Of a DNA stretch of 64,000 nucleotides, positions 17,878 through 26,049 are shown piece after piece. The position numbers were made by a program, and so were the translations under genes. The notes below the pieces were generated by a model, which saw only the letters and a list, made by a program, of their open reading frames with translations, was not told the origin of the DNA and searched no databases. Within the stretch, counting starts at the first letter, position 1. Each line of letters starts with the position of its first letter. The stretch comes from Clostridia bacterium (lineage in GTDB: Bacteria > Bacillota > Clostridia > Christensenellales > CAG-138): the NCBI GenBank assembly GCA_003246365.1, contig QKAN01000216.1, forward strand, positions 1-64,000, written 5' to 3'.

Positions 17878-19092
17878 TTACTCGATCACTTCGATTGCGA
17901 GCGGGAACTTGCTCATATACTCGCAGCCGTCTTTTTGAATCAGGATCGGGTTTTCATATCGGAAGCCGATGTTCTCGTCCGGGCAGGCATACTGCATCGC
18001 GCAGATGAGCACTTCGTTTTCAACGTATTCGTGATCCGGATCTGTCCAGTAGGCAAACGGGCCGTCGTGTTTGCCGATTCTCCACTCGTCGCCGAGCATG
18101 CCGATGCCGTGTTCGAATCCGGGCACCATGAAGTCCGCAAATCCGCGCGATTCCGCAAAGTCCATCATCTCCGCCGCAAGGGAAGAGGGGGACACGCCTG
18201 CGCGATAGGATTTCAGCGTGAGCGCCACCATATCGACAAAGTTATTTGCATGCCAGAGTTGGCGGTCGCTTGCCGGTGCGATCAGGTAGTTGTGGCTGTG
18301 GTCGCCGCAGGCGAGGGCAAAGAGTGCATGGATATCTACCATTAGCGGTTCGCCGGCTTCAACTTTTTTCGTGGTTGCCGGGGTGCAGGCGCCGCCCGCA
18401 AGACCGGTGCGGTAACCCGCGGCGATTTCGTTGCCGCCGGTAAACGACCATTCAAACGTGCTGCCTGCCTTGCGCATGGCATATCCGGCAAGACCGCCGA
18501 TTTCCGTTTCGGTCATGCCTTTCCAACCGCCGTTTTTAATTGCGGCGAGAACGGCTTCGTGTCCGATATCCACGATGCGGGACGCCTCGCGAAAGCGGTT
18601 GATCGTTCCGGCATCTTTGATCATTTGCAAGCGATCTACGATGGGATGCGCGTTGACGAGCGTGCAGTTCGGCAGTGCCGCTTCAAACGCCTTATATTCG
18701 TAATAGGTCAGGTATCCTTCCGGCAGGTAGTTGCTCATACCCGCTTCCACGCCGACTCTGCCGCCATGGGGCAGTAGATCGTTGATGAAGTCCGAAATCT
18801 GCGTGATCTGATCCTGTCCGCCCATCGGCGCAAAACCCATCACGTGATCCTCGTCCAGCCAGCTGTCGTCCGCCGCGCGCGCCGCGTCGATGACGAATGT
18901 AAACGCCGTTGGCAGTCCGTCCGCGGGGATGACGATGAAGCTGCGCCAGGGGAAGAACGCGTCCGTCGTCCAGCTCATGGTGCGCAGGCGCGAACCGAGA
19001 TACAGGTCGATCTTTTCTTTCGCCATTTCGGCCTGAATCGCCTTGATACGGCCGGGGAAGTCGATATAAAACGGGCTCGATTTGTCAAACAT
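17878..19092 (-). CDS. M24 family metallopeptidase (Xaa-Pro aminopeptidase/creatinase fold)
   Basis: A 404 aa protein with an N-terminal creatinase-like domain and a C-terminal pita-bread domain. Metal-ligand candidates in order: MVDIHALFALACGDHSH (two aspartates), EHGIGMLGDE (His), and the late ENEVL / RYENPILI (glutamates). It lies 12 nt after an SCP2-domain gene in the same direction, so they are probably co-transcribed. The substrate is not predictable; creatinase-like hydrolases share this fold. Confidence 0.88.
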   Translation of the reverse strand: MFDKSSPFYIDFPGRIKAIQAEMAKEKIDLYLGSRLRTMSWTTDAFFPWRSFIVIPADGLPTAFTFVIDAARAADDSWLDEDHVMGFAPMGGQDQITQISDFINDLLPHGGRVGVEAGMSNYLPEGYLTYYEYKAFEAALPNCTLVNAHPIVDRLQMIKDAGTINRFREASRIVDIGHEAVLAAIKNGGWKGMTETEIGGLAGYAMRKAGSTFEWSFTGGNEIAAGYRTGLAGGACTPATTKKVEAGEPLMVDIHALFALACGDHSHNYLIAPASDRQLWHANNFVDMVALTLKSYRAGVSPSSLAAEMMDFAESRGFADFMVPGFEHGIGMLGDEWRIGKHDGPFAYWTDPDHEYVENEVLICAMQYACPDENIGFRYENPILIQKDGCEYMSKFPLAIEVIE

Positions 19093-19104
19093 AACGCGTC
19101 CTCC

Positions 19105-19497
19105 TTAAAACTCGGTTTCGATGGTGGCGATGATCTTGTTGAGCCGGTCGCTCAGCGAGGCGAGCTTCAGCGCCTTGACCATGTTGCCCTTGAGTTTGAG
19201 GAGACCGCCCATGAGCGCCTTTTGCGCGCCGAGTTCCGCGCGGCTGATCTTTGCGAACACCTCGTATTCGCCGGAGATGACAAACTCCGCTTTCGGGCCT
19301 TCGCCTTCGCCAACCTGAACGCTCTCTACGCTGCCGCCCGCAAAACCGACAAAGAAATAGTGGCTTTTGCCGTCCGGGCAGTTGAGGTAGAGGTTGTTCA
19401 TGGAGGATGTGAGGTTGTTCATTTTTTCCGGAGTGAGCTGTTCCCTGAGGCGCTTTTCCACTTCGGCGCGCCATTCTTCTGAGAGATACTTGACCAT
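19105..19497 (-). CDS. SCP2 sterol-binding domain-containing protein
   Basis: A 130 aa protein of the SCP2 fold: a central GEYEVFAKISRAELGAQKALMGGLLKLKGNMVKALKLASL stretch matches the lipid-binding tunnel region. Bacterial members bind hydrophobic ligands of unknown identity. It sits downstream of a TetR gene and upstream of the M24 peptidase on the same strand. Upstream there is a short palindrome (gagagaa-gga-ttctctc, 19539-19555) and an ATAATT-aacg-AATTAT repeat that may be operators. Confidence 0.85.
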   Translation of the reverse strand: MVKYLSEEWRAEVEKRLREQLTPEKMNNLTSSMNNLYLNCPDGKSHYFFVGFAGGSVESVQVGEGEGPKAEFVISGEYEVFAKISRAELGAQKALMGGLLKLKGNMVKALKLASLSDRLNKIIATIETEF

Positions 19498-19586
19498 AGT
19501 GATGTGTCGCTCCTTTCAGATTTGGTGTTTTTTATAGGGAGAGAAGGATTCTCTCGATGTGCAAGTGATTTGTAACTCAGACAGTT

Positions 19587-19602
19587 ATAATTAACGAATT
19601 AT
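19587..19602. promoter_or_regulatory. Candidate operator upstream of the SCP2 gene
   Basis: Inverted repeat ATAATT-aacg-AATTAT. It shares the ATAATT core with the larger inverted repeat over the TetR promoter (20264-20298), which suggests the same regulator acts at both. Confidence 0.35.
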
Positions 19603-19637
19603 GAAAGTGTATGCGGCGTTGCGTGCGTCAGCGCGCA

Positions 19638-20219
19638 TCAAACCTGCTTAATTCCGTTTAAAATCAAATCCATCGTAATGGGAAGATAACGGCTCGTATA
19701 TTCTTCTTCGCTGTTGATATAAGTGTGAATGATGAAGTTCTTGTAGATGGAAAAGAGCACTTCGCTGACCGCCGGCGCATCCACGGTGCGGAATTCACCC
19801 GTTTCGCAGCCGAACGATAAAATGCTTTCAATCATGCGAACGGAGTCGCGGTTAATCTCCTCATAAGGATCAACCGTCGGAAACATCGGAAAGATGGAAG
19901 GGTCGTTCCGAAGCAGAGCGCAGAATTCGATGTCCTTTGCGAGATAATACAGCGCGCTTTCGCACAGGGCGGTCATCTTTGCGATGGCGGTGGTTTTTTC
20001 TTCCACTTCCTGTTGCACGCTCGACTGCCAGCGTTTCATGACATACCGCACGGTCTGCTCGTATAAATCGCGTTTGCTGGAGGCGTAGGCATACATAGCG
20101 GTGTTGGTCATGTTCAGCTCGTTTGCAATGTCCTCCAACGTTGACTTTTTGTAGCCATAGCGGGAAAACACCCTGAGCGCCGCGTCGAGAATGACGGTTT
20201 CGTCCTGTTTGTTTCGCAT
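19638..20219 (-). CDS. TetR/AcrR family transcriptional regulator
   Basis: A 193 aa regulator with an N-terminal helix-turn-helix (TLEDIANELNMTNTAMYAYASSKRDLYEQ, residues about 25-53) and a divergent ligand-binding domain. Its promoter overlaps a long inverted repeat, indicating autorepression. Neighbours on the same strand are an FAD oxidoreductase upstream and SCP2/M24 downstream, the likely regulon, perhaps responding to a lipid-like ligand (inference). Confidence 0.9.
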   Translation of the reverse strand: MRNKQDETVILDAALRVFSRYGYKKSTLEDIANELNMTNTAMYAYASSKRDLYEQTVRYVMKRWQSSVQQEVEEKTTAIAKMTALCESALYYLAKDIEFCALLRNDPSIFPMFPTVDPYEEINRDSVRMIESILSFGCETGEFRTVDAPAVSEVLFSIYKNFIIHTYINSEEEYTSRYLPITMDLILNGIKQV

Positions 20220-20263
20220 ATTCGGTTCCTTTGGTCAGATTGTCGATTGAGAAAAGATTAATT

Positions 20264-20298
20264 TATAATTTAATAAATAAGTGAATAATTAAATTATA
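20264..20298. promoter_or_regulatory. Inverted-repeat operator over the TetR promoter
   Basis: Perfect 11-bp arms TATAATTTAAT and ATTAAATTATA separated by 13 nt. The distal arm contains the -10 box of the minus-strand promoter, as expected for TetR autorepression. Confidence 0.55.
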
Positions 20299-20320
20299 GC
20301 ACGAAGATAGATAGTTGCAA
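20293..20320 (-). promoter_or_regulatory. Promoter of the TetR gene
   Basis: On the minus strand: TTGCAA, 16-nt spacer, TATAAT, about 75 nt upstream of the TetR start codon. Confidence 0.6.
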
Positions 20321-20334
20321 GAGAAATTTTTCGC

Positions 20335-20363
20335 AATAAAAAACTCTCCCGTATAGGGAGAGT
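20335..20363 (-). terminator. Terminator of the FAD oxidoreductase gene
   Basis: An 8-bp stem ACTCTCCC/GGGAGAGT with a 5-nt loop; on the minus strand it is followed by TTTTTT. Confidence 0.8.
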
Positions 20364-20376
20364 AAAAGTATTCTTG

Positions 20377-21744
20377 TTAGTTCACCGTATTCTCCGCCAT
20401 GCTGCCGCATTCTTTCCAGAACGCATCCGCGCGCTTGACCCAAGCGTTGCAGGCCGCTTCTTCCGCGGGGTATTCCGCATAGAGCGCCTCCGCGCGGCTG
20501 CCGTTTTTCATGCCGCTGAGCAGCGAGCGAATCGTGGACACGCGCAGTTTTCCCGTGAGAACGCCGCCGATCATGATTGCCGCCATGCGGAGCAGTTCGC
20601 CCGTTGTAAAGGTCAGCGGCTCGCCGTTGCCCAACGCGGCAAAGGTCTTGTTGCTGAAGATTACATCGTGCTGAAAGAAAAAGTCATTTTCTTTTGCGGT
20701 GGAGGACATGGCGCCAATCAGCGTTGCAAGCTGTCCGGCGAACGCCTTGCCCTGCGCTTCCACATATTTCTTGTTGATCGGCCAGAGCCGCGCGCGCGTT
20801 AGATATCCGTCCTCGGACAACAGTCGGTCGATTTCTTCCGCCGCGATTTCGAGCTGCACCATGCTCGCGGTAACGCCTTCGCCCGCGGAGGGCTTGGTTA
20901 GGCAGGCCGCGTCGCCGGAGACAAGAAATCCGTCCGCAACAAACGAATATGGCGGGCGGCGATATGGCGTTGTGCCGCGCTCAATGCGCTTGACCGAATA
21001 GCGCGGCAGCTTCACCGCTTTTTCAAATGCCGCGAATACTTTTTCTCCCTCGTCATAGGAGAAATTGGCGCCGACGCCGAGAATTGCGCTGTCCGCGCTG
21101 CCCTCCGGCGCCTCCCAGGTTTTGTAGTAAGTCCAGCCGCGCGTGGTCGTAATATAATCCTTGGTGTCGCGGTATACGACATAGCGCAACGTCACATAAA
21201 ATTTATCCGTATCGGAAATTTCAAAATTTTCAACGCCGTAACCATCCGGCAGTTTGCGCCGCGCCACGGACGGGATGCCGGTGCAGTCCGTCACAAGCCG
21301 TGCCGCAACTTCGTGCCGTTCGCCGTTCTGCTCGTATACTACGCCGCAGATGCGGGCCTCGGCATCATAGATAAAATCGGCAAACGCCGCGCCGTAGCGA
21401 ATCTCGGCGCCCGCCTCCCGCGCCCAGCTGTTCAACCGCGCGATGTAGCGGTGCATATGCATGCCGACCACATGGTAGTTGTTTATCTTTGGATACCGGT
21501 CAAAGGCGGAAAATGTGCGGCCGCCGGTAAATTCAAACGCGAAGTCGTCGTCTGCTTCCGGCAGAGGAATACCGAACCTTGCAAAGTCGCTTTTCGCGAC
21601 GTGAAAGATGTCCAGCCTGCGACCGAGCAGGTCTTTGGAAAGCTTTTCGATGACGAGCACACTGTGCCCTTTTTCAGCGAGCTTGCGCGCAAAATAACTG
21701 CCCGCGGTTGCCGCGCCGACAATGACAACGTCAAATTGTTCCAT
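20377..21744 (-). CDS. FAD-dependent oxidoreductase (geranylgeranyl-reductase-like family)
   Basis: A 455 aa flavoprotein. The N-terminal FAD-binding motif is VVIVGAATAGSYFARKLAEKG and the second FAD motif is GFLVSGDAACLTKPSAGEGVTASM, both typical of the GGR/FixC-like group. The start at MEQFDVV has GGAGG upstream; the track ORF carries 21 extra codons. It lies upstream of the TetR/SCP2/M24 group on the same strand but has its own terminator. The substrate is unknown; lipid or polyprenyl reduction would fit the SCP2 neighbour but is only inference. Confidence 0.85.
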   Translation of the reverse strand: MEQFDVVIVGAATAGSYFARKLAEKGHSVLVIEKLSKDLLGRRLDIFHVAKSDFARFGIPLPEADDDFAFEFTGGRTFSAFDRYPKINNYHVVGMHMHRYIARLNSWAREAGAEIRYGAAFADFIYDAEARICGVVYEQNGERHEVAARLVTDCTGIPSVARRKLPDGYGVENFEISDTDKFYVTLRYVVYRDTKDYITTTRGWTYYKTWEAPEGSADSAILGVGANFSYDEGEKVFAAFEKAVKLPRYSVKRIERGTTPYRRPPYSFVADGFLVSGDAACLTKPSAGEGVTASMVQLEIAAEEIDRLLSEDGYLTRARLWPINKKYVEAQGKAFAGQLATLIGAMSSTAKENDFFFQHDVIFSNKTFAALGNGEPLTFTTGELLRMAAIMIGGVLTGKLRVSTIRSLLSGMKNGSRAEALYAEYPAEEAACNAWVKRADAFWKECGSMAENTVN

Positions 21745-21840
21745 AGATGCCTCCGAATTGATTGAGAAGATAGATGAAGAAAGCGAGAACTTCAATTTTC
21801 CGAACAATTAACTCTATTGCAAATAGTATAACACAAACAA

Positions 21841-21859
21841 GAGCGGGAATATCCCGCTC
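21841..21859 (-). terminator. Hairpin after the SDR gene
   Basis: GAGCGGGA-ata-TCCCGCTC, an 8-bp stem. The minus-strand sequence after it is TTGTTTG, a modest T-tract. It ends the minus-strand SDR transcript. Confidence 0.6.
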
Positions 21860-21972
21860 AAATTGGTTTGTTTCTACATAATCAGGCAATAATGGGCAGT
21901 AAATTTTCTGACATGTCTGCTGCTGCGCAAGGCGGCATCAGCGTCGTCTCGAAAAGGCGAATACGCATCCAA

Positions 21973-22818
21973 CTATGCTTTCGGCGTAACACTGTTCGGC
22001 TGAACATGCGGGGCGAGAATGGAGTCGATGATGCCGAACAAAATGCGCGGCGCTAGGCGCGGACTGATTCGGCAGAGCACATCCATGATGACCGCGTCGA
22101 TGCCGAGCACGAGCCGGGATTGATTCCTTTCAATTCCGTTGATGATTTTTCGCGCAACCTTATTTGGCGTAAGCAGAATAAACGCCAAACGCTCCCGCAA
22201 CTGATCGATTGAGGACGCGACGACCACATCGGAATTGCGGATGATATTTGTATTGATGCCGCCGGGAAACACCGCCATCACGCGAATGCCGGAGCGGCGC
22301 AACTCCAACCGCAATCCTTCCGTGAACAAGCGAACCGCAGATTTGGACGCGCCATACGTGATTTCGCCCGGCATTGGACACAACGCGCCGGCGCTTGAAA
22401 GATTCACGATAAACGCATTCGGCTGTTCATGCAGACAGGGCAGAAACGTCTTTGTCATGTTCAGCGCGCCGAAAAAATTAACGCGCATCACCCGCTCGAT
22501 GGTGGAAAAATCGGTTTCTTCCACCTGCAAAAACGGATGTATGATTCCGGCGTTGTTGATCAGTGCGTCTACCGTATCGAATTGTTCAATGATAGCGTAC
22601 CGCAATTTTTCAATCGCACTTCGGTCTGTAATGTCTGCGGTAAAGCCGGAAACGCGACCTGCATACATGCTTGTCAGCCGCAGCGTTTCCGCCAGCGCAT
22701 CCGGGTTGATATCGACGCAGGCGACCTTTGCGCCGCGTGCCAGAAGTTGTATCGTCAGTTCTCTGCCGACGCCGTTTCCCGCGCCGGTGACTACGACTGT
22801 TTTATCGTATAGATTCAT
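21973..22818 (-). CDS. SDR family NAD(P)-dependent oxidoreductase
   Basis: A 281 aa classical short-chain dehydrogenase. The nucleotide motif TGAGNGVG is near residue 11, NNAG near 88, the catalytic Ser lies in VNLSSAG, and YGASKSA supplies Tyr and Lys. A C-terminal extension of about 40 residues follows the core. It is divergently transcribed from a TetR gene 163 bp away, its likely regulator. Substrate unknown. Confidence 0.92.
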   Translation of the reverse strand: MNLYDKTVVVTGAGNGVGRELTIQLLARGAKVACVDINPDALAETLRLTSMYAGRVSGFTADITDRSAIEKLRYAIIEQFDTVDALINNAGIIHPFLQVEETDFSTIERVMRVNFFGALNMTKTFLPCLHEQPNAFIVNLSSAGALCPMPGEITYGASKSAVRLFTEGLRLELRRSGIRVMAVFPGGINTNIIRNSDVVVASSIDQLRERLAFILLTPNKVARKIINGIERNQSRLVLGIDAVIMDVLCRISPRLAPRILFGIIDSILAPHVQPNSVTPKA

Positions 22819-22981
22819 AGGTATTCTCCGCCAATCTTGCTTCTTTCTTGCAAAACAAGTATAATAACAATCTGTTTATGATACAACCAACTGTTGATTT
22901 TAATGCAGCTGTAAAAAAGACAAAATGGCCGGATTTGTCGATCTCAGCGCAAAACATGTAAATTTGACGAGGTAAAACAGG

Positions 22982-23527
22982 ATGGAAAACCAGCGCATAC
23001 GTCTGACGAAACAGCTGCTGCGGGAAAGTTTGATCGATTTGCTGGCAGACAACAGCATCCATAAAATTTCAGTGCGAGAGATATGCGACAAAGCGCAGAT
23101 CAACCGCACGACGTTCTATAAGTATTACGGAAGTCCGTATGATCTGCTCAGAGACATTGAGGATACCGTTCTGGAGCAGATTGAAACCTGGTTGAGCGGA
23201 AAAGCGAATCAGGAAATGGACGATATGCGGCAACTGACGCAGATTGCGGCGTTTATGAACGAAAACCTGAGTTTGTGCCGGCTGCTGATCAACAACACGG
23301 TGGATTCGCAGTTTGCTCAGCGGCTGTTGCGGTTGCCGAACATTCAGCGGCTGCTCGGCGAACAATTGAGCGGCGAATATCAGGAGGAAGACATCGAATA
23401 CATGTATCAGTTTGTCGTGAACGGCGGTTTTTTTATGATCAAATCGTGGATCAATAAGGACGTTCGGGAAGCGCCGGAAAAAATTGCAGCGCTGCTGCTT
23501 CGCTCGGTTGGCAAGATTCTGGAGTAG
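22982..23527 (+). CDS. TetR/AcrR family transcriptional regulator
   Basis: A 181 aa protein with helix-turn-helix KISVREICDKAQINRTTFYKYYGSPYDLLRDI (about residues 23-54) and a C-terminal domain of the TetR_C type found in DhaS-like regulators. Divergent to the SDR gene, so it probably controls that gene and itself. A terminator follows directly. Confidence 0.9.
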   Translation: MENQRIRLTKQLLRESLIDLLADNSIHKISVREICDKAQINRTTFYKYYGSPYDLLRDIEDTVLEQIETWLSGKANQEMDDMRQLTQIAAFMNENLSLCRLLINNTVDSQFAQRLLRLPNIQRLLGEQLSGEYQEEDIEYMYQFVVNGGFFMIKSWINKDVREAPEKIAALLLRSVGKILE

Positions 23528-23558
23528 TGTTTTTCGATATTAATTGGCATTTAAAATA

Positions 23559-23588
23559 AAAACAGGCGGGGAATCCCGTCTGTTTTTA
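23559..23588 (+). terminator. Terminator after the TetR gene
   Basis: Stem aaaacaggcggg / cccgtctgtttt with one G-U pair and loop gaat, followed by TTTTT. Confidence 0.8.
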
Positions 23589-23654
23589 TTTGCATGAATT
23601 GATAATCTGTAATTGGTTCTTGGCAAACGTTTCTATTTATAAAGAGAGATCAAT

Positions 23655-24248
23655 TTAGTCGTTGTCCAGCGAGCGGATCAGCGTCTGCGCGACGAGGCGG
23701 CGCGTTTGTCGCGCGTCCATCGCGAGCTTTTCGATATAGCGGTGCGCGGTGGCTTCGTCCATGCCGCGCTTTTCGATGAGCATCCACTTCGCGCGGTTGA
23801 CCAGACGGATTTCTTCCATCTTCTCTTCCAGCGTCGCGGTCTTTTTCTCCATGTCCGCTAGCTTGATGCGCGTTGCGCTCATCATCGCCGCGGCCTGACG
23901 CAGCTGCAGTGCGGTTACGGGTTTGCTCAGCGTGATGACGCCTGCATCTTCCACCTGATCGCTGACCTGATCGTAGCTGTCACCGGGGACGATCAGCGCC
24001 ACGCAGCAATTGCGGTTGTTGGATAGATCGAGTGCCAGCTGCGCGCCGGTTTCATCCGGCAGAGGCGTGTTGATGAACACCAGCGAAAACGGCGTATCGA
24101 GCACAAGGCGCCGTGCTTCCGCAGCGGAGCCGCGCGTTACGATTGGCGTGTAGCGCGTGGAACCAAACACTTCCGCGAGGGTATCGCGGGAGCGCTCCGA
24201 TCCCGAAACGATCAATACGCTATTCTGTTTTCCGCCGCTGTAAGGCAA
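23655..24248 (-). CDS. ANTAR-domain response regulator (NitR-like antiterminator)
   Basis: A 197 aa protein: an N-terminal receiver-like domain (residues 8-120) lacking a clear phospho-acceptor Asp pair, a helical linker (KLADMEKKTATLEEKMEEI) and a C-terminal ANTAR RNA-binding domain (LVNRAKWMLIEKRGMDEATAHRYIEKLAMDARQTRR). It starts at TTG with GGGGAGG seven bases upstream. It lies 79 nt after glnA. ANTAR proteins bind dual hexaloop RNA hairpins to prevent termination; NitR beside glnA in solventogenic clostridia is the known parallel. Its probable targets are the glnA and glnN leaders in this window. Confidence 0.9.
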   Translation of the reverse strand: MPYSGGKQNSVLIVSGSERSRDTLAEVFGSTRYTPIVTRGSAAEARRLVLDTPFSLVFINTPLPDETGAQLALDLSNNRNCCVALIVPGDSYDQVSDQVEDAGVITLSKPVTALQLRQAAAMMSATRIKLADMEKKTATLEEKMEEIRLVNRAKWMLIEKRGMDEATAHRYIEKLAMDARQTRRLVAQTLIRSLDND

Positions 24249-24327
24249 CCGCTCGCCTCCCCGTTTCGTGATGCCGCTTTTGTGCGCTGCATCGCCTCAT
24301 GTCGTTTGAAATCCGTCTACTTTCAGG

Positions 24328-25545
24328 CTACTCGTCCATCGCGGTAAACGCGTTGATGATGCCATCCGGCAGTACGGAGCGAACAAAGGCGCTGTCTCTG
24401 GCCAGTTGCGCTGCCTCCGCGCGGGAGCGCGGCAGTTGACGCAGCTTGCCGGTTATGGACGCATCCGCCGTAAACAGGTTTACATTGGTCGGCGGTGGGG
24501 CGACAAGATTGCGCCGGATACCGTCCAGCCCTGCGGCGAGGATCAGCGCAAACGAGAGATACGGGTTGCCCGCCGGGTCCGGCGAACGCAGCTCCAACCG
24601 TTCGTATTCGCCTTTCGCGGCGGGAATACGGATCAACTGGGAACGGTTTTCTGGCGACCAGGTGACGTAGCGCGGCGCTTTATATTCGCCAAAGCGCGCA
24701 TAGCTCGCGTCAACGGGGTTTAAAAACGCCGTGATTTCGCAGATGTGTTCCATCAACCCCGCCATAAACGCGTCCCGCGCGCCTTCTGTGTGCGGCTTTG
24801 CGAGGGAAAGGTTGATGTGCATGCCGTTGCCGCTTTCGTTGGGCATCGGTTTCGGCGAAAAATCGGCGCAGAGGCCATTTCGCATGGCTACCGTGCGCAC
24901 GACGGAGGGGAACGTGATCGCGTTGTCCGCGGCGGTCATTGCGTCGCCGTAGCGGAAGTCGATTTCATTCTGCCCTGGGCCGTCCTCATGGTGCGAACTC
25001 TCCGGGCGGATGCCCATTTCGCAGAGCGTCAGGCAGATTTCGCGGCGCACGTTTTCTCCGCGGTCCAGCGGAGCAATGTCCATATACTTTGCGTTGTCAT
25101 AGGGGATTTTCGTCGCGTTTCCGTCCGCGTCCAGCCGGAAGAGATAAAACTCAAATTCCGTGCCGAAGTTGACGGTAACGCCTTCGGCTTCCGCCTCCGC
25201 AACAACGCGCTTGAGGATGTTGCGCGCATCCAGCGGGAAGAGCGTTCCGTCCGAACGGCGGATATCCGCAAAGAGGCGGACAACGCGTCCGTGACTCGGC
25301 CGCCAGGGAAGCGCGGTGAGCGTTTCAGAGTCCGGAAACAGCATAAGATCCGAATGCGCTTCGTCTCCGAATCCGCGGATGGCGGATGCGTCGATCGAAA
25401 TACCGTCCGAAAACGCACGCGGCAGCTCCTCCGGCATGATGGAAATATTTTTCGGCATGCCGAATACGTCGCAAAATGCAAGCCGGATAAACTTAACGTC
25501 CTCCGCGGCGGCGTAATCGGCAATTTCTTGTGCTGTGTACATCAT
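24328..25545 (-). CDS. glnA: Glutamine synthetase, type I
   Basis: An enzyme of about 405 aa that makes glutamine from glutamate, ammonia and ATP. Visible motifs: GTEFEFYLF (catalytic glutamates), HHEDGPGQNEID, NGMHINLSL (substrate histidine) and the ATP-site region with RSPDPAGNPYLSFALI. It is shorter than the usual 440-470 aa, lacking part of the N-terminal region and the adenylylation loop. The track start is 12 nt upstream; the MMYTAQEI start fits relatives better, though ribosome-binding-site spacing does not decide it. Leader, promoter and attenuator lie upstream. Confidence 0.92.
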   Translation of the reverse strand: MMYTAQEIADYAAAEDVKFIRLAFCDVFGMPKNISIMPEELPRAFSDGISIDASAIRGFGDEAHSDLMLFPDSETLTALPWRPSHGRVVRLFADIRRSDGTLFPLDARNILKRVVAEAEAEGVTVNFGTEFEFYLFRLDADGNATKIPYDNAKYMDIAPLDRGENVRREICLTLCEMGIRPESSHHEDGPGQNEIDFRYGDAMTAADNAITFPSVVRTVAMRNGLCADFSPKPMPNESGNGMHINLSLAKPHTEGARDAFMAGLMEHICEITAFLNPVDASYARFGEYKAPRYVTWSPENRSQLIRIPAAKGEYERLELRSPDPAGNPYLSFALILAAGLDGIRRNLVAPPPTNVNLFTADASITGKLRQLPRSRAEAAQLARDSAFVRSVLPDGIINAFTAMDE

Positions 25546-25707
25546 ATGTACGCACATCCTCTCTTATATAAATGTAGCGTTTCATCCGCCGGATAAAAAA
25601 CAAATCCGTCTTCCTGCTGTTTGAAAACAAGATCCCTCGTGCGGCGCTTCTGATTGGAGTGTATCATATTCCGAACGCCGTGGCACATGTTTTCAATATG
25701 CATACCG

Positions 25708-25732
25708 AAAAAACGCATTTTGACAAAAAGCG
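25708..25732 (-). terminator. Attenuator-like terminator in the glnA leader
   Basis: On the minus strand: CGC(T)TTTT-gtc-AAAA(T)GCG followed by TTTTTT, about 160 nt before the glnA start and about 40 nt after the predicted transcription start. The position fits a leader terminator relieved by the ANTAR protein. Confidence 0.55.
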
Positions 25733-25760
25733 CCCAAACCCGGGAAAAATCCCGCAGCAT

Positions 25761-25774
25761 GAACGTCTTTGTTC
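25761..25774 (-). promoter_or_regulatory. Possible ANTAR hexaloop hairpin in the glnA leader
   Basis: Minus strand GAAC-AAAGAC-GTTC: a 4-bp stem with a six-base loop having A at position 1 and G at position 4, the ANTAR target rule. Next comes CGGG-ATTTTT-CCCG, a second hexaloop that has A1 but not G4. The hairpin lies at the predicted transcript 5' end, so its first base may not be transcribed. Confidence 0.4.
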
Positions 25775-25779
25775 CTGCG

Positions 25780-25808
25780 AGTATACATAATATAGGAATG
25801 ACTGTCAA
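25780..25808 (-). promoter_or_regulatory. glnA promoter
   Basis: Minus strand TTGACA, 17-nt spacer, TATACT. Confidence 0.8.
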
Positions 25809-25936
25809 GGCAAAACGTGAATGATATACAATTGCAAACTGCAAAAAAGGCAGGAACAATTATTTTTAGTTCAATAATAAAGTTTTGTTTACGAAAATCT
25901 GATATTTCACGCAGGAAATCCTGCAAAAATTTCGGG

Positions 25937-25965
25937 TTGACAATATATAATCTGCGCTGTATACT
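25937..25965 (+). promoter_or_regulatory. glnN promoter
   Basis: TTGACA, 17-nt spacer, TATACT; the same hexamers as the divergent glnA promoter 130 bp away. Confidence 0.8.
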
Positions 25966-25984
25966 ATCCGCATATTATTTCAAA

Positions 25985-25998
25985 CGGCAAAGGCGCCG
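25985..25998 (+). promoter_or_regulatory. ANTAR-type hexaloop hairpin in the glnN leader
   Basis: CGGC-AAAGGC-GCCG: a 4-bp GC stem and a six-base loop with A1 and G4. It uses the same bases as the 5' arm of the leader terminator, so the two structures exclude each other, as in ANTAR antitermination. Confidence 0.6.
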
Positions 25999-26029
25999 CG
26001 GAAATACCGTGGTGTCGTTGCCGCTTTTT
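25985..26029 (+). terminator. Leader terminator of glnN
   Basis: A long hairpin: CGGCAA pairs with TTGCCG, GGCGCCGCGG with CCGTGGTGTC (with G-U pairs), loop AAATA, then CTTTTT. It lies between promoter and ribosome-binding site and so acts as an attenuator. Confidence 0.75.
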
Positions 26030-26049
26030 ATAAGGGTATAGGAGGAGAA

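Noticed and set aside
25542-25859. 105 aa minus-strand ORF upstream of glnA
   Set aside because: It covers the glnA promoter, leader terminator and start region, so it is not a protein gene.
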